Positions 31,711 through 41,940 of a stretch of DNA of 64,000 nt are shown here, in pieces. Source of the DNA: Hysterangium stoloniferum (lineage: Eukaryota > Basidiomycota > Agaricomycetes > Hysterangiales > Hysterangiaceae). Below the pieces are notes generated by a model. That model did not search any database. It saw only the letters and a list, made by a program, of their open reading frames with translations, and was not told the DNA's origin. The stretch spans positions 248,001-312,000 of the forward strand of contig WHVD01000031.1 of the NCBI GenBank assembly GCA_015178975.1, given 5' to 3'. The position numbers and the translations under genes are program-made. The first letter of the stretch is position 1. Every line of letters begins with the position of its first letter.

Positions 31711-32491
31711 ATTTCTGAAGTTGAACTGTAGTAGTTTTTGCATGTACATGAGTCGCAGTAAGGTAAAATTCCTCCCAAAATTGGGCAGGTAAGCCAGCAT
31801 ATATACGCATAGTACATGCCTTCCCCATTAAAGTACGGTGTATGCGCTCGACACGGCCTATATGCACAGATGTATAAGGTGCTGTGTATTCGTGCCGGGT
31901 CCCACGAGACTCGAGCCACTGTTGCATTCAATTACTTTTTAATTCGCCATTGTCTGTCCTGTACACTCTGACTTTCAGGCCGGTCTCCACCTCCCATGCA
32001 CGTTACCAGGTCTGGAGCACCGGAAAAGCATCACTTTTATGGGTTAGCGGGATTGACCAGGGTTAATGTGAGTAATCATCAATAATATTCATAATATATA
32101 ATGATCCTGTGTAGGATGCAACATCATTAGGACCTGCCAAATCCGCCCAGACCTTTTCCAAACGCCTTGTAGCCTTATGCCCATCCCCCTGTGCTCTCAC
32201 CTTGGGTACAGATTTTTTGGTCTGCTTTCTGAGGATGCAAAAATCACACTTGGGTGGATGCTGGTGAGTGGAGAGTGGCACACCTTTGATGAGACCATTT
32301 TTGACCATATCCAGGATGGATTGATAATTCGCATGACCCAAACGGCGGTGCCATGTGGCAAGATCAGGACGACCATGGGAGAAGAAAACCTGGTCAGAGG
32401 CAGTAGACTGTAATGTTAAGGAATATAAGTTCCTGTGGGAAGTAGTGAGCCTTGCGCAATGGTTGCACCAGAAGAACTCGTGAGCCAGCAT
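31655..32491 (-). pseudogene. Copia-1 integrase
   Basis: The pre-integrase part (32491-32063) has WHRRLGHANYQSILDMVKNG and CDFCILRKQTKKS, an H-x-H/C-x2-C zinc-binding arrangement. The catalytic core starts with VWADLAGPNDVASYTG (first Asp) and IDDYSH. It then crosses three in-frame stops near 32061, 32007 and 31929, with VYRTDNGELKSN (second Asp) between them, and continues TAPYTSVHIGRVERIHRTLM (Glu). All DDE residues are identifiable. The linker to reverse transcriptase is in another frame near 31700. Copia-2 has coding bases at each of the three stop positions, so these are recent losses in this copy. Confidence 0.9.
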
Positions 32492-34037
32492 GAGGAATGA
32501 CTGAAATGAGCAGTCACATTGGAATCTCTAGTGATACACCTGACAGAGATAAGTCGAACGGATGCAGTAGGGATGTAAATAACATCACGGAGAATAACAG
32601 TCACATTTGAATCTCTAGTGATACACTTGACAGAGATAAGTTGAACGGATGCAGTAGGGATGTAAAGAACATCACGGAGAATAATGTGGGTCCCGTTCTC
32701 AATGTGAAGGCGAACATCGCCCAATCCAATAGCCATGACCGATGACCCCCCCAGGCCTGTGACAGGGCGTGGGGGTATGGTGCGTAAGGAGATAAAGTCG
32801 GTATGGTCTGGTGATACATGTATACTGGCACCTGTATCAAGCCAGAAGGGGTGTGGAATGGGAGGTGAGCTGAGAAGGGGAGGGGCCGATGTGGCCAGCA
32901 CTGATGTGGCCAGCGCCGATGTGCCCACTGGAAAACTATGTAGGTTCCAATTTACGGTGACATGTGGGTTATCATTGGTGGCTATCCATCCAGCATATTC
33001 AGCCTGATCAGAAGGCGTCATCACCATGGTAGGCTCCTCAATCACGGTACCAGCAAAAGCTGCATCAGTGGGTAGGGGCATGTCCATATATGCGGTAAAG
33101 ACTTGACCGTTCGCACCCGTGATGCTGATGGGGAACTTACCTGCAGGTGCAGGTGTAGAATTTCCAGATTTCTTAGCTTCCAGATCCCTGTGCCGGGCAG
33201 CTTTGCCTTCTTCGATGCTTTTGCCAGCCATCCCCCCCCCAGCTGAAACACAGTACGTGATCGTGTGTCCCTGTTTGTGGCAATTTGGGTTGCTACAGGT
33301 AACAACAGGACGTTTCGGGGAAGCGGATTGTGTTGAAAGGGCGACAGCGTCCGCAGGCACAGTACGCTGGGTATCAGACGCAAGAAGGCACTGCTCATTC
33401 TCGAGCAAGAGGATAATGCGAGCGGAAGTGTAAGGGGTAGATGCAGAGGACTCAGAAAGGTCTCGTGTGATCAAGGAGCATAAATGGGGAAAATCCCCAA
33501 GGGAGTTTAATAAGGCGATGCACTTAAAAAGGTCCTCAGTGAGCTGGCCCATCTTGAATGCACGGGAGATGGCACGGCATATTTGGGAGGTGGTAGTAGA
33601 GAGAGAGATTGACTTGGAACACTGGAGAGTGAGGGCCTCCTGGATCAGTTGCACCTGGCGAATGGGTGCCTCGTTCCAATGGCGAAGCAGAACGGCGTCC
33701 CAACAGGTCTTCGCACCCTGAATGGGCTTGGCGAAGTCCCACTCAGGGTCGAGAGGATCAAGGCATGGGCAAGGCCATCATTCGCAGCCCAGTTCTGCGT
33801 AGCAAGAGGATCAGAAGATACTGGGGAGGGGGCGGTGCCAAGGGCATAGGAAATGAGGCCAGTGACCGTGAGGTAGTGCCAAGCACTGCGGTACCATTCA
33901 GAGTAGTTTCCCAAATCCTTATCGAGCTTAGTATCTGCATAAACAACAGACGTGCGCAACAGAGGGATGGATGGGGTAGAGGCCGGCATAGACATGGTGG
34001 CGGGAAAAAAATTGGATAAGTGTCTCAGTAGGGACAA
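32416..34037 (-). pseudogene. Copia-1 gag and protease
   Basis: The first frame (34037 to about 33760) gives VVYADTKLDKDLGNYSEWYR and LISYALGTAPSP. After a short deletion and frameshift near 33755, the second frame (33654-32416) gives QLIQEALTLQCSKS, LTEDLFKCIALLNSL, the knuckle CSNPNCHKQGHTITYC and the aspartic protease motif FWLDTGASIHVS. The knuckle spacing is C-x4-C-x4-H-x4-C. The Gag packages RNA and the protease would cleave the polyprotein. A 29-residue tandem duplication follows the protease motif. Only the single frameshift prevents a continuous Gag-protease frame. Confidence 0.9.
32511..32684 (-). repeat. 87-bp tandem duplication in Copia-1 after the protease motif
   Basis: Two copies of an 87-bp unit (32511-32597 and 32598-32684) encode a duplicated 29-residue segment (RDVLYIPTASVQLISVKC and RDVIYIPTASVRLISVRC). 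The frame is kept and the copies have already diverged at several bases. Confidence 0.88.
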
Positions 34038-34038
34038 A

Positions 34039-34049
34039 GGCCCATAACC
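34039..34049 (-). promoter_or_regulatory. Copia-1 primer-binding site
   Basis: On the minus strand GGTTATGGGCC follows the 5' LTR end TTTTAACA immediately. It is identical to the Copia-2 site and one base off the complement of the initiator tRNA-Met anticodon arm. Confidence 0.6.
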
Positions 34050-34304
34050 TGTTAAAATATATAGTCCCTAAGAAGAGCTCAGTCTCGTATAAGTATAACG
34101 GACTGAGGTTAAGCTATGTAGGTTGTCCCTTTATATATTCTACATAAACAAAAGGACCATGTGCTCATATGTGAGACGTGTGGATGAGTGGAGCCTGATC
34201 GTGACTACCAATCATGTTGTTACCACACCGGTATCACCATTATTCAGACAGTCCCCAAATATGTTGACCCTGCCACATATATGTGGTGCCTTTTGTCTTC
34301 AACA
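34050..34304 (-). repeat. Copia-1 5' LTR, 255 bp
   Basis: It is the same as 29137-29391 with two substitutions. The target duplication ACCTC follows at 34305-34309. Confidence 0.95.
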
Positions 34305-34745
34305 ACCTCTACTCTATCTCTCTTCATAGAATTACAGTAACTACACTTCGCACTGAAACAGTTGAAGTCAGTTACTATTATTCGACTTGACTTCAAGCTC
34401 TTGCCTAGCGCGGTAAGAATATCCATTGTAACTCACTTTCTTAGGATATTCTCTCTCTTTTGCGCAATATATACTTTCTCTTATCTACTCAGTCATCAGG
34501 CCAGCTAGCTACACAATTGAATCATACCGTAAGGTTGATTTGCCCTTGTAATTATCTACCGATCATACCTTAAAGGTCGATTGTAATCTACATCTTAACT
34601 ACTAGTCGATTGTATTTCATACTATTGCTAGTCAATAACAATCGTACATTGAGTGGTAAACTACTCGACCCTTTACACCACACTTCTAAAATTCAATGGT
34701 ATGGACACAGGCAACTGTTTTGCCAAGGTAATTTTTGAATGCCTC

Positions 34746-35061
34746 ACATCCCAGAAGGAAACAATGTGGCAATGTCTAGGAGGCTATCAAGTGGTCCATT
34801 TGCCGTTCTAAGGATTTCAGGACTGAAGGAGTGCTCGACTAGGGACTGAAGGAAAAGAATGGATCCATTTTTTTTCTCCCCCCCCCCCTTTTTTTTTCTT
34901 TTTCCACATTAACACCTTACCACCCCTAAACCCACCAACCTCTCTTCAAATGCTGGGATCTCGGCACCTTACAGTTTGGGGGCTCCACACAAGATGCCTA
35001 GGGGGCATCCCAGACACTTTCCGGGACTCTGTATAGCACATCCCTTCGAACTGGGGGGCAC
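34746..35061. other. Unassigned interval with a C/T homopolymer tract and a polypurine tract
   Basis: A run of T and C blocks (34868-34905) is followed by sequence that ends CTGGGGGGCAC at 35051-35061, a plausible polypurine tract directly before an LTR-like start. No coding frame is recognisable. Confidence 0.4.
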
Positions 35062-35482
35062 TGTGAGAGATGCTGTGAAATATACTGTGAAATATAGTCC
35101 AGAAGAGCCCACGCTATATTTCCATTATTATTTATATTTTCTCTCTATTTTATCATACGCATATATTTAGTTTGACGGCCTGTGCATTCAGTACATTGAC
35201 TCTTGTGGGCACATATGCACCAGACTTATGTATTCTAGTGCTGGTAGTTAGAACTCAGACACACTTTTACCCAAGCACCACCACTCGTAAGACACAAACT
35301 AGGTCTACAGTGAGCGGTGATCAAGGTAACATGTCAGCTACCACATAGGTAGCATTATCTGATCTAGCGAACACTTCTGGCCTGGAACTATAACAGTCGA
35401 GGCCTCCACTCAAATCATCCTTCCTCCCATTCTACTCATTTCTTCATATATAGAACAGTCAGAACTTCCACCACTCTTCACA
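35062..35482 (+). repeat. Probable LTR flanked by polypurine tract and primer site
   Basis: It starts TGTGAGAGATGCTGTG and ends CACTCTTCACA. It is followed after TC by TGGTGACAGC, a likely primer-binding site. No 5-bp duplication is present, which fits internal element sequence on both sides. Confidence 0.45.
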
Positions 35483-35975
35483 TCTGGTGACAGCTTACAA
35501 TCTGGTCCATTCGGGATTATCTGAGGTTCCAACTTTTCAGTAGATGTGTAAAGCCAATATAAAACTAAATGTAAAGAAACACAAGTATTATAAAGGTTGT
35601 GAGGTGGGAAAAATAGTTACATGTAGAATGGGTGATGGGAGAGCATCAGGACAGAGATGGGAAAGAATGACCAATAAGGAAATCTACAGCAGAACAGGTG
35701 TTGGGCCCACAGGTGGTCACACCATGGTTGGGGGGATCAATAGCAGAGTGCTGGAGGGTTACAAGGGTAAAAACAAGTTGCAGGGGTCTGAATGATAGGG
35801 AACCTAAGAGGGTTGAGACCCTTCGAGACCTTTCTACAAAATGACATTGGGATGCCTTGTGTACTTGCGTGGGTAAATATCCGCACCTATGATTATTAGT
35901 CAAAATGGGTGCTTGAGGGAATATAAAAATTTCACAAATTTTAAATATTATCCATTGTCTTTTGTCCTCACTCTC
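35483..35975. other. Probable retroelement leader, no gene seen
   Basis: This is sequence after the putative primer-binding site. The open stretch at 35544-35795 has no recognisable domain and no similarity to the other frames here. Confidence 0.35.
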
Positions 35976-36456
35976 ATGCCTTCCCAGCCTTTCTTCATGC
36001 CAAGCCTGAGTGATGATGACAGTGTTGCACAACTGTGACAGCAACTGCAGGAGGCTGAGGAGAAGCGGTGTCAATGGGTCAAAAGGGCCACTGAGAAGAG
36101 GAAACAGGAGGAGGAGGAGGACTGTAGAGCTGTAGTGGCTGTGAAGAGGAAGGATGCCAGTGAGAACAGAAATTGTGGCAAAGGGAATGGTTGAGTGTCA
36201 GCAGGTCCATTGAAAGTGAGCCTTGCTTATATTTTCTTTTTGCTTTTATCATGTTACTGACAACACTACACAGGGCAAAAGGAAATGTCAAGACAATGAT
36301 GATGATGAGGAGGAGGATGAGGATGAGATAGAGGAAATTGTGGGATCTTCAGTGCCCTGCACATACAACCACTCTTCAGATGTCCACCTCAAACACCCCG
36401 CAGTCTGGTGCCTCTACATATGCAACTACCCTTTAGAAGCAACTTTTATTTCTTGA
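35976..36456 (+). pseudogene. Acidic coiled-coil protein fragment with one intron
   Basis: The ATG at 35976 opens MPSQPFFMPSLSDDDSVAQL, followed by an in-frame TGA, then a charged helix (QQLQEAEEKRCQWVKRATEK, RKQEEEE). A 58-bp intron (36216-36273) has a GTGAGC donor, CTGAC branch site and CACAG acceptor. The next exon reads GKRKCQDNDDDEEEDEDEIE and ends at 36456. I take it as a decayed copy of a repetitive Agaricomycete protein with a coiled coil before an acidic linker. That family assignment is recall and uncertain. Two TGA codons in exon 1 make it non-functional. Confidence 0.45.
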
Positions 36457-36589
36457 TGGCAGCTGAGAAGTCTCATGAACTTGCACACCCTCAGAATTCA
36501 TCATGCTAACACTTTAGAAATCTTGGTTTCCTTCCTGGTAAGCCTGATGTTTAGGCTACCCTTTTCAGTTTACACGCTTCAGCACACTG

Positions 36590-37330
36590 ACTTATGGCTA
36601 GACAATGGGACATCTGCCTAGCTGAGAGGTTGTCCAAAAGAACATCTAAAAAGGGTGGCCAGTGGAGCCTCCACAGTCCTGGTCAAAAACAAAATAAGAA
36701 GGACATTGATTGTCAGGAGCCCAGAATGTATGATGACTCAATACCCAGTCAATCAACAGATTGTAAGGAGGTAAGTCAGTCATATCCAAGGATGACTGCA
36801 CAAACAAGAACCAACTGTGTCATAATGACCTAAAGAGTTCATGAGGAAGAGTGACCATAAGGTCTGTTGTGTGAGTCATAATACTAATGATAGTGTTGTC
36901 AAAAGGTTTTATGAAAGACCAGGTGACTGGTTGAGTTGGAGCTAAACCTGCAATGCTACAGAGGGATGCAAAATGCTAAGCCAAGGGAGCAAAAAATGGT
37001 TTGAAGATCTAAAAGAGTGGATGCATTGAGCCCAGAAGGCCACTATTGCACAGGATGATCCAACACAATCCTGACAAGTGTGGGTACTCAAGGAGTTGCT
37101 TATACTGTTTTTGACTTGGTCACCAATGTTGGCATCTCCAAGGGCCTTTCAGCCTTGGCAGTGCAAGCCTTGGTGTTGTTGTTCAAAGGACAGTTGTTTG
37201 CCATGTGGCTAGGGGTGCCACACCAAAGGCAAAGGTTGTTGTCCTTTTGTCACTGTTTTTCCTCTGGTGCCAGCTTACCATCTCAAGCTTGGTGCTCCCT
37301 CCACTATCATCCGCAGTCTTACTATCAACA
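36590..37330 (-). pseudogene. Gypsy gag zinc knuckle and protease remnant
   Basis: The minus-strand translation near 37250-37170 gives LCLWCGTPSHMANNCPLN, a CCHC knuckle (C-x2-C-x4-H-x4-C), preceded by KLAPEEKQ. The same sequence is at 58680-58860. Further on, stops interrupt a stretch reading VILGYD-stop-LTSLQSVD, which resembles the end of the gypsy aspartic protease (ILGYDWL). The antisense of this region produces long open frames that are not genes. It is heavily mutated. Confidence 0.7.
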
Positions 37331-38295
37331 CACTATCTGATGTGACATGTTATTCCTGACATATCGCTGGATATAAATGACAATTGGCGCTGAACTTAAC
37401 TAGGTCCGAGCATTGTGCGTTGGCTCCACTATTACAGTGATCCCAGCTGATATCGATCATCCGATTTCTTCAGTTTTATAATTTCGGTCATTCCATTATA
37501 CTTATACAGTTGCAGCACTATTACATAGATTTTTGCTCCCCATTATGTCTGACTACTTACCCAACTGAGTCGCAAAGCCATCAGCCACGCCTGGTGCCTT
37601 TATCACCTAAAATTATATTTTGAATATAGAGCTATAATAGGGGAGACAGGGGAGTAGTCTGATGGTGGGGATGGATCGCCGTGTCATATACATATTTCAT
37701 TTTCGCAGACTGACGCCCTAGTTAATTACTCACAGATTCCAACTAAGGCATAGGTAGTATTATTTTGCATTACAGTTTACAATAACTACTAGATGTAGTT
37801 AATACTATTTAGGTGGATATATATAGTTCCAACAGAGGTTTAACCAAGGCTTAATATTAATTTATCCATCGCTCTTTTATCTCCGCAGTATAAATTACTA
37901 TTCGATAGCCGACATCATGAGTTTCAAACAATTCCTTGGAATCTTTTGCCAATAAATGCGCTAAATTTGTCCCAAGTCAAGCCAGAGCTTTGTCGACTTT
38001 ATATGTCCCAGGACACGCCTTTAGGAGACTTGAAAGCGTGAATTGAATTATCCAAATTTAGAGTCTGCTTCTCACGTCAAGGAGCATGCTTGGACGTGCC
38101 CTGTCACGGATGTTATCCTTCGTCACATGCTCCAGGAGACTTTGAGGCTTGGCAGTCGATGAGAAAGCCATTACCGGTGATATGAGTGGCAGGAAGGCTG
38201 TGGGGAGAGAGTCGCCCATTTTTTTGCCTCACACTGAAAAAATATTATATTCTAGGGTGCGTGTAATTTTCTTTCGCCAGGGAATTGGTAGGTGC
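37331..38295. other. Intergenic sequence without recognised repeat
   Basis: The composition changes here from transposon-like to ordinary intergenic. I see no LTR terminus and no convincing gene. It may include distal promoter sequence for the transporter gene. Confidence 0.4.
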
Positions 38296-39394
38296 ATTTG
38301 TACTCCCAAAGGCAAAATATCACCAATAATTAATAGCTAAAAATCATATCATTCATATGGTACAATTATAAGTGGTATTTTATTACTAGTTCGAAAGCCT
38401 TGGTTTGAGTGCGGCTTTCGGAGCTGATGTGGTGACTTCTTGTCACTCACTATGCCTGTCGGCTTTCCGGCATTGTGTACATCAAGGGATTTTTGTGACG
38501 TATCCGGAATGAGTTCGATAACTGCTGCATCCCTGCCTCACCAAACAGTACAGAAAATTTGCGGAAAATATCCTTATTAAGATTGACCGCTTATGCCGGC
38601 AGAATGGACACGCGTGACTATCTTCAGTTCCCATCAGAAAAATGTTCTACCCACCCGGCAATCCTAAATGATAACTTATCTCAAGGTGGATGGGAAGGTA
38701 ACGTGCCTAAGTACTATATATAATGCAGCGTCGGGACTAAAATCCAACTCTTATCCATAGATTCTTCAAGCGCAGTGGCTCACGCCATAACATCAACGTC
38801 TATTGAACTCATGCAATCCGAGAAAGACGAGAAGCGTGCTCATCATGGGATCCACATCGAAGAGAAGCAAGTGGATCAAGCAGCCCACTTCAGCCTTGGC
38901 CGAGAACTCGATCCTGAAGAGGCCTTGCGAGTTCGTAGAAAAATTGACCGGCACATTCTACCTATGATGTGTGGTGCGTACTGAGCGGAACGGCATAAGA
39001 CCTACCATGTACTGAACTTGCCCCTTTAAAGTACTTTACTGGTAAGACTATCGCTCTATCAATGATGATCTCGGCCTCGAAGTCATATATAACAACAGGG
39101 TTCAATTCATGGATAAGACGACTCTGGGTAATTCAGCCATTCGTGAGTGCTAATCCAGTATTCATGTGTCTTTTCGATGTCAATTTGTTCCTAGTTGGGA
39201 TCAGGTATAAAGAGCTGGTCTTGAACCTAATATGTCATGTCGTTGACACCACAGCCTCACAGGACAGACACCCATCTTACAGCAAATGAGTATGTATTTC
39301 AGATGATCCCATCCAGCTTTTCTAATCATTTCATCACATTGCCAGGTAGTTCGTACATCCAACGGCTCTCCGCAGGAGTCTATAACTTATCTCA
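38296..39394 (+). repeat. N block of an inverted segmental duplication (arm 1)
   Basis: It covers the presumed promoter and first five exons of MFS-1. It matches 52949-54748 in inverse orientation at roughly 95 percent by eye, apart from the 702-bp foldback element present only in the other arm. The homology stops at the TATCTCA junction in intron 5. Confidence 0.85.
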
Positions 39395-41583
39395 TACGTA
39401 GTAACTGGCTCGGAACAGTATTCTATGTCAGCTATCTCGTGTTTGAATATCCGTGGGTATTGTTTACGTGACTCCAATTCTGCTAATAATTTTGAATCAT
39501 CGCAGGCAGAATTTGGGTCTCCAGCGCTTTCCAGTCGGAAAATGGATGTCAATCAACATCTTTTGTTGGGGGATAGCATTATGCGCACACGCAGCCTGTA
39601 AGGACTTTGGACAATTGTTTGCAGGTGATACTTGATGAATTTATATGAAAATGTCTCTCTGACTACCTGTCATAGTGCGCTTCATCATGGGGATGTGCGA
39701 AGGAAGTATCACCGCCGGGTTCATGATTGTGACGTCAATGTTCTATACCCATCGCGAGCAGAGCCAACGTGTAGGATATTGGTGTGAGCTCGATTTCTAT
39801 TTCTTTTGAAAACAGTCTCAAATATCCCTTTAGTTTTGATGAATGGATCTGGTAAATTAGCTGGATATATGCTTTCGATTTTCTAATACTGTTTTACAGC
39901 TCAAATCATTTCGGGATTCTTGAGTTTTGGCGTCTTGCATATCCACAAGAGTGCACTCCACCCGTGGCAATGGTGAGACACATCATCGAACATTCTTTAT
40001 GCTTTAAGTGACCGGGAACCACAGGTTCATGATTATCACAGGCATAATGACCTTGATTCTGGCAGTATTCTATTGGTAAAGTCCCATCTCGCCTGTAGGT
40101 AGTTGGCGTGCTAAAAAATAACAGGATATTATTCCCAGACTCTCCAGCAAACGCATGGTTCCTCACCCTTGAGGAACGCAAGATTGCGGTCGAACGTATC
40201 AAGGTTATTTATTTCTTCAGCCATATATTTCACGTTCACATTTATCGGCACTTAGGTCAACCAAACGGGTATCGGTAATAAACAATTTAAATGGGAACAG
40301 TGAGTCGTCGTTCTGATCCCAGTTGGAGCGATTACTGATTGTCTCATACGACAGGGTCGTTGAATGCTTGAAGGAACCGAAGACTTGGTTGTTCGCAATG
40401 TTGTAAGTATTACGTATATCGGAAATGCTAATTCACTGTCCTAACAATAAGTGGCTCTCGTTAGCTCTTTGCTCGAGTAAGTCGTGGTCGCGATATGTTC
40501 TCTTGCAGGTATTAATACAAGCCTTGTCACAATAGCAACATCCCCAACTCGGTATGACACTGGGACTATTAAGATGGATTGGCTGCTCATTTAAGAGATC
40601 CAGCTTACGAACCAGAGGTCAATCATCATTAACGGCTTCGGTTTCTCGGTTTTGCAAACCACACTCCTGGGTAAGTACAGCTTTCTCCTCAGAACAGATC
40701 ATATAGTAATTGGTGCTCCTCCAGGATGCGTTGATGGCTCAATTGAGAGTAAGATCCCAAATCGCGCACACTTGCTCCTTCTCTGACACTATCATTAGTT
40801 ATCACAATATTCACTGGTGTGACTCTGGCAGCTCGGTATAAAGATTCCATCGCATGGGTGGGAATCATCTACTTCGTACCAAATGTATTGGGAAGCATCT
40901 TAGTGAACACTCTGCCAGCCCATAATAAAGTCGGCTTGCTATGCAGCTATTGGATTACTGGCGTTGGTACGTGATGTCTCTTGGTTGGGGTACACGTATT
41001 TACCGTATGGACTTCAGGTACTACAGGCTTTGTCCTTAGTCTCAGTTGGGTCACCGCAGTAACTGCAGGGCACACGAAGCGCATCACGATGAACGCCATC
41101 ATGCTCTGCGCCTACTGTATTGGCAATATCGTTGGCCCGCAAAGTAGGTGTATTTCATACTTCGACATACGATGCGACTAATGCTCGAGTCCAGTGTGGC
41201 AAGCACGCTTTTCGCCAAGAAACCGGGTGCCATGGGGTATCATTTCGGTCTGCTACTTCATATGCCCCTTCATTCTCTATGTCAGTCCAGTTTATTTCTT
41301 CAACGTTTGGAGACTTGATTGATGTGACTGTGCTTCGTCAGGCGATACGTACCATTCTTTCTAATGAGAACAAACGACGAGACGCAGAGGCCGAGACACA
41401 GTCGAATGATAGCGAGGACTTGTACATCGAAGAAATTCTGGCCGATGGAACGAAAGTCGAGCGTAAAGTCGACAAGGTTTGTACTTCTTCTTTATGTAGT
41501 TGTATTCTCCCTAAAATTGGTGTTTTCAGGCTTTCCTTGACCTTACTGATGTTCAGAATAGAGATTTCCGCTATGTCCTTTAA
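38811..41583 (+). CDS. MFS-1: Dal5/allantoate permease-like transporter, 23 exons
   Basis: Predicted join: 38811-38973, 39032-39041, 39099-39142, 39195-39204, 39263-39289, 39402-39456, 39510-39624, 39676-39783, 39834-39851, 39900-39972, 40025-40075, 40125-40203, 40256-40299, 40355-40402, 40465-40476, 40536-40551, 40604-40670, 40725-40748, 40799-40966, 41018-41143, 41195-41280, 41342-41476, 41530-41583. The exons total 1533 nt, or 510 residues plus stop, with no internal stop. Typical sequence of the anion:cation symporter branch is seen: RRKIDRHILPMMC, QFMDKTTLGNSAI, FPVGKWMSINIFCWGIAL, FIMGMCEGSITAGFMIV, PDSPANAWFLTLEERKIAVE, NQRSIIINGFGFSVLQTTLL and YCIGNIVGP. Twelve membrane helices would be expected. 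Related proteins import allantoate, nicotinate or similar organic anions at the plasma membrane; the substrate here is unknown. Introns are 48-62 nt except intron 5 (112 nt), which holds a duplication junction. The start ATG is the first in frame; the inverted copy has one five codons upstream. Confidence 0.85.
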
Positions 41584-41940
41584 GAACTCCAGAGACGCAT
41601 TTTCAATTGATATATTATCGTTTGTTGTGGTCACTACCAATGGTATTCGAAAGCAAAGAGAAGCTACAAGTTCAAAGAAAAGTGTTCAACATTTAATGAA
41701 TGAGAATTCTCGCACGATATTAGTATAGGAAACAAAAGAATTTCGAAGCAATGCACAAGGAACGAACACGCTGAATAGAAGCTCAACTACCATCCGTTTG
41801 CCTCCGACAAGTCACAGAGCTCAAACCGAAATTATATTATATTCGCCTTCGCTTATGAGCTGCGACTTCCTATAAGCTGAATCGTGTTCACGATCTAACA
41901 ATATTTATCAGTTCAACATTAGTGTAAACCAAACATCCAA

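Larger units (their letters stand above)
29137..34304 (-). mobile_element. Copia-1: nearly full-length Ty1/copia retrotransposon
   Basis: It is 5168 bp with two 255-bp LTRs differing at two visible positions, an ACCTC duplication (29132-29136, 34305-34309), a primer-binding site and a polypurine tract. The minus strand encodes Gag, protease, integrase, reverse transcriptase and RNase H in copia order. The near-identical LTRs mean a recent insertion, yet the integrase carries three stops and gag one frameshift, so it probably moved in trans or was mutated soon after arrival. Confidence 0.95.
28840..34677 (+). repeat. Solo LTR-F (665 bp net) containing Copia-1
   Basis: It starts TGTGAAGGATAGGTCAC and ends GACCCTTTACA, with CCACA at 28835-28839 and 34678-34682. 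Removing Copia-1 and its ACCTC leaves 665 bp. The Helitron Rep frame resumes exactly across it, so the insertion is precise. It is AT-rich, with a polypyrimidine bias in its right half. Confidence 0.88.
25031..34745 (-). mobile_element. Minus-strand Helitron with nested retroelements
   Basis: The Rep endonuclease (about 34745-28111) and the Pif1-like helicase (about 27490-25106) lie in the usual order on the minus strand, followed by a GC hairpin and terminus near 25031-25062. A solo LTR-B sits at the 3' intron donor and a solo LTR-F sits inside Rep, and LTR-F itself holds Copia-1. Stops and frameshifts show it is dead. The 5' end is lost beyond about 34745. Confidence 0.82.
28111..34745 (-). 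pseudogene. Helitron Rep (HUH) endonuclease, split by LTR-F
   Basis: The upstream part (34745-34683) reads EAFKNYLGKTVACVHTIEF followed by a stop and KCG. After the insertion, 28834-28111 continues LPHMHLLIWFEEGAKL. The PHMH is the HUH metal-binding motif of Rep, which nicks DNA for rolling-circle transposition. Downstream are VCGEKCTKDNKCTKHFPKPF, KYIHKYIYKGHDR and EIKQYIDACYVSAHEAFW; the last holds the Y-x(n)-Y region expected to bear catalytic tyrosines. A TAG in the upstream part and truncation of the N-terminus make it non-functional. Confidence 0.86.

Noticed and set aside
33666..34019. Plus-strand open frame inside Copia-1
   Set aside because: It is antisense to gag, which has recognisable sequence on the minus strand.
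41120..41728. 202-codon plus frame at the MFS-1 3' end
   Set aside because: Open by chance across introns; only the exon 22 part is in the transporter frame.
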